Below are positions 5,938-13,059 of a stretch of DNA of 16,576 bases, one piece after another. Positions within the stretch are counted from its first letter, which is position 1. Every line of letters starts with the position of its first letter. The stretch is from Clostridiales bacterium UBA4039 (lineage in GTDB: Bacteria > Bacillota > Clostridia > Lachnospirales > Vallitaleaceae): assembly GCA_002382805.1 (NCBI GenBank), contig DGAD01000049.1:1-16576 (forward strand), in the 5' to 3' direction. A program made the translations under genes and the position numbers. Under the pieces are notes generated by a model. The model was not told the DNA's origin. It searched no databases and worked only from the letters and a program-made list of their open reading frames with translations.

Positions 5938-8295
5938 CTATACTGCTTTAACAGTTATTTTTTCACCGTCGTAATCCACCAAAACACTGCTGCCTTCATC
6001 GATAATGCTTTTAATGTATAATTCTGCCATTTCATCTTCAATATGTTTTCCAATGGCTCTTCTAAGTGGTCTCGCACCATATTTTTCATCAAAGCCAATC
6101 TCCACCAAATGGTCTTTGGCTTCTTCGGTCACTGTCAGATTGATTTTTCTTTCATGAGCAGTAAGGTTAACATCTTTTATCATTACCTCAACAATTTCTC
6201 GCAAAACAGTTTTTGAAAGGGATTTAAATATAATGGTCTCATCAATACGATTAAGAAACTCAGGTCTAAAGAACTCTTTGAGTGCATTAAGTTCATGCAA
6301 GTCCATTGCCTGACTTGTATCACTATTAAAGCCAATCGTTGCTCCTTTATTCGTTGTTCCTGCATTGGACGTCATGATAATGACCGTGTTTTCAAAATTC
6401 ACATTGCGCCCTTGACTATCGGTTAATCGACCGTCTTCAAGTATTTGCAACAATAAGTTATATACATCCGGATGTGCCTTTTCAATTTCATCTAGTAAAA
6501 TGACACAATAGGGTCGTCGTCGAACTTTTTCAGTTAACTGTCCGGCTTGATCATATCCTACATATCCTGGAGGCGCTCCGATCAATTTAGATACCGTGTG
6601 TTTTTCCATAAATTCCGACATATCAAAGCGAATCATCGCTGTCTCATCGCCAAACAGTTCCTCTGCCAAGCTTTTTGTAAGTTCGGTCTTACCTACCCCT
6701 GTCGGTCCAACAAAAATAAATGAACTTGGTTTAAAGCGCTTCCTAAATCCAGAGCGATTACGACGTATTGTTCTTGCTAGAATATCTACGGCATGTTCTT
6801 GGCCTTTAACGCGTCGTCTTAATCGATTTTCCAAATTAAGTAATTTATATTTTTCTTCTTCTGTAATGCTTTGTACCGGAATTCTTGTCCATGCTTCAAT
6901 GACATAAGCAATATCTTCTTGTGTAATGGATACACTCTCACACGTCACTTCCAATTGATGGATTTTGTCTGTAAGACGTAATTCTTCAACACGACAATCC
7001 GCTGCTTTTTCAAAGTCATCTTGATTTGCCGCCTCTTCTTTTTCGTTAATGACTTTTGTAAGTTGGTTTTTAAGGGCTTCAAGTTCAACGAGCCCTTTAT
7101 TTTTAAGGTTGGCACGAGAACCCGCTTCATCAAGAACATCAATTGCCTTATCCGGTAAATAGCGGTCATGGATATAGCGCTTTGACATTTGTACCGCACT
7201 TTCGATTATTTCATCAGAAATATGGACTTTATGATAGTCCTCATAATAATCCTTAATACCGAGTATCATCTCAATTGCTTCTTCTTCTGAAGGCTCTTCT
7301 ACAAGAACCGATTGAAAGCGCCGCTCAAGTGCGGTATCCTTCTCAATATGCTTACGATATTCTTCCAATGTTGTTGCACCGATAATTTGAACATCCCCGC
7401 GTGCAAGTGCCGGCTTTAAGATATTTGCAGCATTCATTGCACCACTTTCTGCTTCTCCAGCTCCAGTGATATTATGGACTTCATCGATAACAAGAATAAT
7501 ATTGCCACTTGTCTTTGCTTCATTGATAATCGCTTTCATACGCCCTTCAAATTGACCACGAAACTGAGTTCCTGCAACTAAAGCGGTTAAATCTAACAAG
7601 TAAATCTCTGCGTCCAGTAATTTTACCGGCACTTGTTTTTCAACAATACGTACCGCTAAACCTTCTGCAATAGCCGTTTTACCTACGCCTGGCTCTCCAA
7701 TGAGTACCGGATTATTTTTTTGTCGTCGGTTTAAAATTTGAATCACCCGATCGATTTCACGATGCCGTCCAATAATACGATCCACTTCGCCAAGTTTTGC
7801 CTTCGCAGTTAAGTTAATACCAAAAGCATCCAAGTTTTTACGTTTGTTTTTGGATGTCTTTTCTTTAACTTTCGTCTGTTTTTTCCCAAATAAGTTGCCA
7901 AAATGTTTACTTTCATCAGCTTCTACATCCGAAGCTTCATCTTCTGAAAACTTCGCATCTTCAGAAAAATCTTCCCCTTCTTTAGGGTGCATATTTCCCG
8001 CAAATGCCCCTAACATCTGGGACATATCTTCTGGTGTTTGTCCATCCGCCATTTGACTCATAAAATTATTAATTGAATCACTAATGTCCGGGTCTTCAAA
8101 CATCTGCATCATTTGTTGATTTATATTGTCAAATTCTTCCGAACTCATGCCGCTTTGCTGCATCATTTGCTCTATTGGACTAATGCCCTGTTTACTAGCA
8201 CATGGCAAGCAAAGCCCTACACGTTCCGGTTTGTTTTCTGTCATTTTTGTTATAAATACAACAGCTGTATTTTCTTTACATACTGAGCATTTCAT
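5938..8295 (-). CDS. ClpE-like Hsp100 AAA+ unfoldase with N-terminal zinc finger
   Basis: An ATP-driven unfoldase that probably feeds damaged proteins to ClpP. Domains over 785 residues: a zinc finger with C3-x-x-C6 and C29-x-x-C32; a low-complexity Met/Gln/acidic stretch (about 40-130) and a basic patch (about 138-153); AAA+ module 1 with Walker A GEPGVGKT (200-207) and Walker B VIDE (269-272); a UVR-type coiled segment (about 405-445); AAA+ module 2 with Walker A GPTGVGKT (530-537) and Walker B ILLDE (599-603). IGF at 654-656 is the likely ClpP-docking loop. There is no Clp_N repeat domain, and the zinc finger plus UVR segment match ClpE better than ClpC. At 785 residues it is longer than B. 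subtilis ClpE (about 700), mainly in the linker. GGAG lies eight bases before the ATG. I saw no CtsR or CIRCE operator upstream. It lies 81 bases after fbp with no clear terminator between, so some read-through is likely. Confidence 0.93.
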   Translation of the reverse strand: MKCSVCKENTAVVFITKMTENKPERVGLCLPCASKQGISPIEQMMQQSGMSSEEFDNINQQMMQMFEDPDISDSINNFMSQMADGQTPEDMSQMLGAFAGNMHPKEGEDFSEDAKFSEDEASDVEADESKHFGNLFGKKQTKVKEKTSKNKRKNLDAFGINLTAKAKLGEVDRIIGRHREIDRVIQILNRRQKNNPVLIGEPGVGKTAIAEGLAVRIVEKQVPVKLLDAEIYLLDLTALVAGTQFRGQFEGRMKAIINEAKTSGNIILVIDEVHNITGAGEAESGAMNAANILKPALARGDVQIIGATTLEEYRKHIEKDTALERRFQSVLVEEPSEEEAIEMILGIKDYYEDYHKVHISDEIIESAVQMSKRYIHDRYLPDKAIDVLDEAGSRANLKNKGLVELEALKNQLTKVINEKEEAANQDDFEKAADCRVEELRLTDKIHQLEVTCESVSITQEDIAYVIEAWTRIPVQSITEEEKYKLLNLENRLRRRVKGQEHAVDILARTIRRNRSGFRKRFKPSSFIFVGPTGVGKTELTKSLAEELFGDETAMIRFDMSEFMEKHTVSKLIGAPPGYVGYDQAGQLTEKVRRRPYCVILLDEIEKAHPDVYNLLLQILEDGRLTDSQGRNVNFENTVIIMTSNAGTTNKGATIGFNSDTSQAMDLHELNALKEFFRPEFLNRIDETIIFKSLSKTVLREIVEVMIKDVNLTAHERKINLTVTEEAKDHLVEIGFDEKYGARPLRRAIGKHIEDEMAELYIKSIIDEGSSVLVDYDGEKITVKAV

Positions 8296-8336
8296 ACTAT
8301 CATCTCCATTTACTTTTCATTACAAGTGTATACCTT

Positions 8337-8365
8337 AAACTATCACACTCAACATGGCTTGTCTA
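8337..8365 (-). promoter_or_regulatory. Possible promoter of the ClpE-like gene
   Basis: Minus-strand TAGACA (plus 8360-8365), 17-base spacer, TAGTTT (plus 8337-8342) with a TGA extension. The -35 has one mismatch and the -10 two, so the call is tentative. No CtsR-type heptad repeat (GGTCAAA) lies in the fbp-clpE gap. Confidence 0.38.
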
Positions 8366-8376
8366 TGGGAAAACAC

Positions 8377-10353
8377 TTAATATAATAAAGTTTTAATAAT
8401 TCCTTTTCGATATGCTGTGAGCAGGAGTTTTAAATCTTTTATATCATTATAAAGCTGCTGACCGATATCTGTATCTCCAACCAGTATCCTCTCTTTAGAC
8501 GCTTCTACAATAGATAGTGATGAAATCATATCGACTGAATTCTCAAAGGCATCTCTTGCCGAGGTAAACGGTTCATGCGCAGCTAAAAGCATTCCATGTG
8601 AATTATAGATTAACGTATAACCTGCAATCCCTGTTACTTCTTGATAAGCTTTAGCCAAGCCTCCATCAATTACTATCAATCGTCCCCCGGATTTTATGGG
8701 ACTTTCGCCTTCACTCACTTTCACCGGAACATGTCCATTAATGATTCTTGAGTGTTCTGGCGAGAGACAAAAATCATCCAGTATTTTTTTGCACATGGTT
8801 TCACTTAATATATGTTCATAATATGGATTTTTCTTTTCAATGTGGGTACTTTTATCTGAGATAAAAAGACGCTCAAAGGTTTTCATCGCATCTTTTCCAA
8901 ATAACGATGAATGCCTTCCGGACCAAAGATACCAAAAGATATCCGTCTCATCGTTATTCTCACTCTCAAAACGGTTCCCATAAGCTTCTCGTAGCATCAG
9001 TTCATACTGATCAAGCAACGCTCGGCCTTTATAGGCTATTCCATCAATCCATACACTGGTATAGCGCCCATCCTCATCTAACGGAATACATCCGTGGAAT
9101 AATAGATTATTGTTATAAATCTTATAGATGCTTCCCTTTTCAAATAAAAAAGCAACATGTTCTTGAAGGCGAACATTGTTTAAAAAAGACTGTTGTAGTT
9201 TTCCCATAATTATTTCTTCATCTTCCGATAATCGGGAAGGATCTTCTTTATCCACGGTTCCAAAAGATTCAATATTAAGACGATATTCACTTCGACCTAG
9301 AACAATCGTTCTTTTATCAAAATCTACGGTAGAAAGCAGGCAGCGATTCATCATTTGATATTCCGGTCGTCTTTTGGCAATTTGTTCTTCAAGCTTTAAA
9401 AGCATAAATGTCGTTGCTTTATTTATTTGCGCTGCCAATATGACTTCGTCTTCCAACAACCCTTCTATATTTTTAGGAATAAACTGTTGCTCCACGTCAG
9501 GAAAATAATACATTGCATATTTGGCTAATGGAAGCAAATTAATTCCATAGGCTTCTTCAAGAAGGTCCAACTGTCCATAACGGGCACTCACCCGAATGAC
9601 ATTCAAGATGCATATCCATGAACCGGACGCTGCACCCATCCATACAATATCGTGGTTCCCCCATTGAATATCTAATGAATGGTAATTCATGAGTTTATCC
9701 ATGATGATATCCGGTCTTGGACCCCGATCAAAAATATCGCCAAGAATATGCAAGTGGTCAACAGCCAGACGTTGAATCACCTCACTTATAGCGATAATAA
9801 ACGCTTTTGCTCGTCCGATTTCAATAATACTTTTTATAATTTGCGAATAATAGTGTTCCTTATCCGGATCATTATCGCGATGATGCAGTAATTCTTCAAT
9901 AATATATTCAAATTCCTTAGGCAACGCTTTACGAACTTTTGAGCGTGTATACTTCGAGGAGACTTCTTTTAACACTAGAACTAATCGATGAAGCGTTACT
10001 TCATACCAATCATAGCGTTCAGCTTCTGAGAGCTTTCCCAGCTCGCTATTTTTACTTAAAACTTCATGGGGATAATAAATTAAAATAGCAAGCTTTTTCT
10101 TACTATTATTTGTAATTGTTGATCCAAAAACATCCTCTACTTTTTTACGAATAATACCGGATCCACTTTTTAGGATATGCAAAAAAGCTTCATCTTCACC
10201 ATGAATATCCGAAAGAAAATGCTCTGTTCCTTTTGGCAAATTCAATATCGCTTCCAAGTTAATAATCTCCGTAGATGCTTCGTACACCGTAGGAAACTGC
10301 TTACTCAACAGTTTAAGATACTTAAGGTTGTCTATTATTTTCTTTTCTTTCAT
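8377..10353 (-). CDS. fbp: Fructose-1,6-bisphosphatase, class III
   Basis: Hydrolyses fructose 1,6-bisphosphate to fructose 6-phosphate in gluconeogenesis. This is the Firmicutes-type enzyme with a calcineurin-like, metal-dependent phosphatase core, unrelated to E. coli Fbp. Numbered from the start chosen here (658 residues), the metal-site motifs are LSDIHGE (D49, H51), GDIFDRG (205-211), GNHD (232-235), an H in LLFHGCIP (about 417-424) and NGHVPVK (539-545). The length fits the family (about 640-670). The ATG at 10365 would add four residues but has no ribosome site of its own; its bases form the GGAGGG for the ATG at 10353, so the latter is preferred. It follows glyA on the same strand, separated by a hairpin with a weak T-tail. 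No separate promoter is clear in the short gap, so it probably depends on read-through from glyA. Confidence 0.95.
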   Translation of the reverse strand: MKEKKIIDNLKYLKLLSKQFPTVYEASTEIINLEAILNLPKGTEHFLSDIHGEDEAFLHILKSGSGIIRKKVEDVFGSTITNNSKKKLAILIYYPHEVLSKNSELGKLSEAERYDWYEVTLHRLVLVLKEVSSKYTRSKVRKALPKEFEYIIEELLHHRDNDPDKEHYYSQIIKSIIEIGRAKAFIIAISEVIQRLAVDHLHILGDIFDRGPRPDIIMDKLMNYHSLDIQWGNHDIVWMGAASGSWICILNVIRVSARYGQLDLLEEAYGINLLPLAKYAMYYFPDVEQQFIPKNIEGLLEDEVILAAQINKATTFMLLKLEEQIAKRRPEYQMMNRCLLSTVDFDKRTIVLGRSEYRLNIESFGTVDKEDPSRLSEDEEIIMGKLQQSFLNNVRLQEHVAFLFEKGSIYKIYNNNLLFHGCIPLDEDGRYTSVWIDGIAYKGRALLDQYELMLREAYGNRFESENNDETDIFWYLWSGRHSSLFGKDAMKTFERLFISDKSTHIEKKNPYYEHILSETMCKKILDDFCLSPEHSRIINGHVPVKVSEGESPIKSGGRLIVIDGGLAKAYQEVTGIAGYTLIYNSHGMLLAAHEPFTSARDAFENSVDMISSLSIVEASKERILVGDTDIGQQLYNDIKDLKLLLTAYRKGIIKTLLY

Positions 10354-10378
10354 AGCACCCTCCATGTTTAACCATCAT

Positions 10379-10407
10379 AAAGGCTTGCTCATTAAGGAGC
10401 AAGCCTT
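10379..10407 (-). terminator. Weak-tailed hairpin between glyA and fbp
   Basis: AAGGCTTGCTC (10380-10390) and GAGCAAGCCTT (10397-10407) form an 11-pair perfect stem with a six-base loop. It is placed as a glyA terminator, but the minus-strand tail reads TTTATGATGG rather than a T-run. It may be a partial terminator that sets the glyA to fbp ratio, or an mRNA-stabilising structure. Confidence 0.6.
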
Positions 10408-10411
10408 GGGC

Positions 10412-11647
10412 TTATGCATATAGTGGATATTTGTCAGTTAAATCTTTAACCATATTCAATGCTTTTTCCTTTGAGTTGTCAAAATCCGTCAACGCAATGT
10501 GTATGATTTCAGCAATGGTTTCCATATCTTCTTCTTTCATTCCTCGGGTTGTCACTGCCGGAGTCCCTAAACGAATACCACTGGTAACAAATGGACTTTC
10601 TGGATCAAAAGGAATCGTATTTTTATTACAGGTAACGCGAACTTCATCCAACAATTTTTCTGCCACTTTACCCGTTAATCCTAAACTACGTAAGTCTAAA
10701 AGCATCAAATGATTATCTGTCCCACCGGACACGATATCAATGCCTCGACGTATCAGCGCATCGGATAGTGCTTGCGCATTTTTAACAATTTGCTGTTGAT
10801 AGTCTTTAAACTCTTGACTTAGAACTTCTTTAAAGTTTACTGCTTTTGCAGCGATGATATGCATCAATGGTCCACCCTGGATTCCTGGAAACACTGCTTT
10901 ATCGATAGCTTTGGCATATTTTTCCTTGCATAAGATCATTCCGCCTCTTGGACCACGTAATGTTTTATGTGTTGTAGTCGTTACAAAATCAGCATACTCT
11001 ACTGGGTTTGGATGAAGACCCGCCGCAACAAGCCCTGCAATATGTGCCATATCAACCATCAAATACGCTTCGACCTTATCTGCAATCTCTTTAAAGCGCT
11101 TAAAGTCAATGGTTCGAGCATATGCACTTGCACCTGCAATAATCATCTTAGGTTTTTCTTCAAGCGCAATTTTTTCAAGCTCATCATAATCGATATAGCC
11201 TTCTTTTGACACGCCATATGGAATAATGTTAAAATATTTTCCAGAGATATTAACTGGACTTCCATGTGTTAAATGTCCACCATGTGAAAGATTCATACCC
11301 ATAACTTTATCGCCCGGTTCTAAAACCGCAAAAAATACTGCCATATTTGCTTGTGCGCCTGAGTGTGGCTGTACATTCGCATGTTCTGCACCAAAGATTT
11401 CCTTTGCACGATCTCTTGCAAGGTTCTCAGCGATATCAACACATTCGCATCCTCCATAATATCGTCGTCCCGGATATCCTTCAGCGTACTTGTTTGTCAA
11501 CGGTGTTCCCATGGCTGCGATAACTGCTTCGGACACAAAATTTTCGGATGCAATAAGTTCAATATTATTTTTTTGGCGATTAATTTCTGCCTCAATCGCG
11601 TCAGCCACTTCTGGATCAAACGCTTGTATTTTTTCAAATGAATACAT
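10412..11647 (-). CDS. glyA: Serine hydroxymethyltransferase
   Basis: A cytoplasmic PLP enzyme that interconverts serine plus tetrahydrofolate with glycine plus 5,10-methylene-tetrahydrofolate, the main source of one-carbon units. The 411 residues match the usual length. Family signatures include [10 protein letters not shown] (30-39), [16 protein letters not shown] (51-66), PHSGAQAN (94-101), VDMAHIAGL (198-206) and [15 protein letters not shown] (222-236), with the PLP lysine at Lys228. GGAGGT sits six bases before the ATG. It has its own extended -10 promoter with a leader of only about 30 bases, so no glycine or folate riboswitch fits between promoter and start. It is the promoter-proximal gene of a likely glyA-fbp-(clpE) transcription run and diverges from the EAL-HDOD gene. 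Confidence 0.97.
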   Translation of the reverse strand: MYSFEKIQAFDPEVADAIEAEINRQKNNIELIASENFVSEAVIAAMGTPLTNKYAEGYPGRRYYGGCECVDIAENLARDRAKEIFGAEHANVQPHSGAQANMAVFFAVLEPGDKVMGMNLSHGGHLTHGSPVNISGKYFNIIPYGVSKEGYIDYDELEKIALEEKPKMIIAGASAYARTIDFKRFKEIADKVEAYLMVDMAHIAGLVAAGLHPNPVEYADFVTTTTHKTLRGPRGGMILCKEKYAKAIDKAVFPGIQGGPLMHIIAAKAVNFKEVLSQEFKDYQQQIVKNAQALSDALIRRGIDIVSGGTDNHLMLLDLRSLGLTGKVAEKLLDEVRVTCNKNTIPFDPESPFVTSGIRLGTPAVTTRGMKEEDMETIAEIIHIALTDFDNSKEKALNMVKDLTDKYPLYA

Positions 11648-11686
11648 TTTCTACCTCCGTATTTTAAATTGTATGATAATGCCATT

Positions 11687-11695
11687 ATTATAGCA
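11687..11695 (-). promoter_or_regulatory. Extended -10 promoter of glyA
   Basis: Minus-strand TGC followed by a perfect TATAAT (plus 11687-11692). The hexamer at the -35 position (TTTCCA) is poor. Transcription should start near 11680. Confidence 0.6.
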
Positions 11696-11747
11696 CATAC
11701 TCCAACACATGGAAAGACTTTACTTCGTTAACTCAAGAGAGTGCTTT

Positions 11748-11768
11748 GGCTTTTCAAAAGCCGTTTTT
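11748..11768 (+). terminator. Orphan terminator-like hairpin in the glyA/EAL-HDOD gap
   Basis: GGCTTTT-C-AAAAGCC (11748-11762) is a perfect inverted repeat, followed on the plus strand by GTTTTTG. It looks like an intrinsic terminator, yet no plus-strand gene lies upstream. It sits just before the -35 of the EAL-HDOD promoter. It may insulate that promoter from antisense transcription out of glyA, or end a small unannotated transcript. Confidence 0.4.
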
Positions 11769-11770
11769 GT

Positions 11771-11799
11771 TTGTAATACAGTAAAAATTATTGTATAAT
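11771..11799 (+). promoter_or_regulatory. Sigma-A promoter of the EAL-HDOD gene
   Basis: TTGTAA (11771-11776), 17-base spacer, perfect TATAAT (11794-11799). The leader is about 30 bases. No c-di-GMP riboswitch is present. Confidence 0.75.
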
Positions 11800-11835
11800 C
11801 AAAGAACAAAAGATGATAACTGTTAGGAGTATACT

Positions 11836-13059
11836 ATGGATAATTATATTGCACGACAGCCTATTTTTGACAGGCATTCACACACCATTGCTTATGAGTT
11901 ATTATATCGTCACACTCATGTAAATTATTTTGACGGAACCGTTGACGATTCAGCCGCCACATCAATCGTTTTAGTTAACAGCTATTTGCATTTCGGGCTA
12001 AAATTAATTTCTGAACACAAACTGTGTTTTATTAATTTTAATGATGATTTAATATTGCAAGATATTCCTTTGCTACTTTCTCCAGACCAAACGGTCATTG
12101 AACTTCTTGAGACCGTTAAACCCTCTTCTGAAATTATTGAAAAACTCATCCTATTAAAATCCAAGGGATATTTGATTGCTTTAGATGATTATACCTTTGA
12201 CTACCCGCATAGGGAAATTTTGGATTTATGTGATATTGTAAAAGTTGATTTTTTTCTAAATCCAAAGGACAAGCTTCCTGCATTGTGTCATTACTTAAGA
12301 AAAAACCACAAATTAATCTTAGCAGAAAAAGTCGAAACAAAAGAAGAATTTAATTATGCCTTGGAATTAGGCTTTGACTATTTTCAAGGCTATTATTTTA
12401 GTCATCCAATCATGCTGAAAAAAAAGAAAATAAATACTGTGTATCAAAACTACATGCTTATCCTTTCAGAAATGCAAAAAGATGAACCGAACTATAACAC
12501 CGTTGTAAGTATTATTGAAACGGATGTTTCTTTGGCATATCGTTTGTTAAAACTTGTCAACTCTTCTTTTTCATTGGTAAACGACGTTAAGTCAATCAAA
12601 CATGCTTTAGCTATTTTAGGTATCAATAATTTTAATAAATGGTTTACTTTAGCCACTATTAATCAATTAAGCCAAGATCAGCCGGATGAACTTGTAAAAA
12701 TAAGCATCTTCCGAATGAAGTTTATGGAAAACTTAGGTAATGCTTCTTCTTTTTATAGCTATGTCAGCTCTTTACGTATGATTGGTGTCCTCTCCATGCT
12801 TGATGCCATATTAGAACAGCCGATGGATGTAGTTCTTAACGAACTCCCCATTCTCGAAGATATAAAAAACACCCTCCTTCTAAAAGAAACAAAGTTTTCA
12901 GATCTGTTTCAACTTATGGTTGCCTATGAAAAAGGGGACTTTGACATAGCTCAAAATCTATGCAAAAAAATAGATCTGGACTTTACTGCTTTTCCAGATC
13001 TATATCTTAACGCTATATCTTGGGCAGATGAGTTGTTTGATTATCTAAACCATGCGTAA
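11836..13059 (+). CDS. EAL-HDOD signalling protein
   Basis: A cytoplasmic two-domain protein of the YuxH/CdgJ type, linked in other bacteria to c-di-GMP, motility and stress signalling. Residues 1-195 form the EAL-like domain. The signature is YELLYR (20-25) rather than E-A-L. Many positions usual for metal and substrate binding are kept: E21, N67, E89 and E92, D117-D118, K136, E164 (AEKVET) and Q184. The loop after the Asp pair reads DDYTFDY instead of DDFGTGY, which argues against normal phosphodiesterase activity. Residues 205-400 are a HDOD domain (VSLAYRLLKLVNSSF, about 231-245; SIKHALAILGINN, 253-265), thought to be a non-catalytic protein-interaction relative of HD domains. AGGAG lies six bases before the ATG. 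The last 47 bases overlap the lon gene on the other strand, and the lon terminator lies within this gene. Partner and output are unknown. Confidence 0.9.
   Translation: MDNYIARQPIFDRHSHTIAYELLYRHTHVNYFDGTVDDSAATSIVLVNSYLHFGLKLISEHKLCFINFNDDLILQDIPLLLSPDQTVIELLETVKPSSEIIEKLILLKSKGYLIALDDYTFDYPHREILDLCDIVKVDFFLNPKDKLPALCHYLRKNHKLILAEKVETKEEFNYALELGFDYFQGYYFSHPIMLKKKKINTVYQNYMLILSEMQKDEPNYNTVVSIIETDVSLAYRLLKLVNSSFSLVNDVKSIKHALAILGINNFNKWFTLATINQLSQDQPDELVKISIFRMKFMENLGNASSFYSYVSSLRMIGVLSMLDAILEQPMDVVLNELPILEDIKNTLLLKETKFSDLFQLMVAYEKGDFDIAQNLCKKIDLDFTAFPDLYLNAISWADELFDYLNHA
12964..13003 (-). terminator. Terminator of lon, inside the EAL-HDOD coding sequence
   Basis: ATAGATCTGGA (12970-12980) and TCCAGATCTAT (12993-13003) form an 11-pair perfect stem with a 12-base loop. 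On the minus strand it is followed by seven Ts (plus 12964-12970). It starts ten bases after the lon stop. The whole element codes for residues near 377-390 of the EAL-HDOD protein on the plus strand. Confidence 0.9.

Noticed and set aside
6596..6907. Plus-strand frame of 103 codons within the ClpE-like gene
   Set aside because: It is a shadow of the conserved second AAA+ module on the other strand.
8296..8376. CtsR or CIRCE operator before the ClpE-like gene
   Set aside because: No GGTCAAA-type heptad repeat and no TTAGCACTC/GAGTGCTAA pair is present.
11648..11692. Glycine or tetrahydrofolate riboswitch upstream of glyA
   Set aside because: The predicted start leaves about 30 bases of leader with no room for a riboswitch, and no conserved motif is seen.
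11709..11798. A 29-codon plus-strand open frame in the glyA/EAL-HDOD gap
   Set aside because: It has no ribosome binding site, runs through the terminator-like hairpin and the EAL-HDOD promoter, and its product shows no protein-like features.
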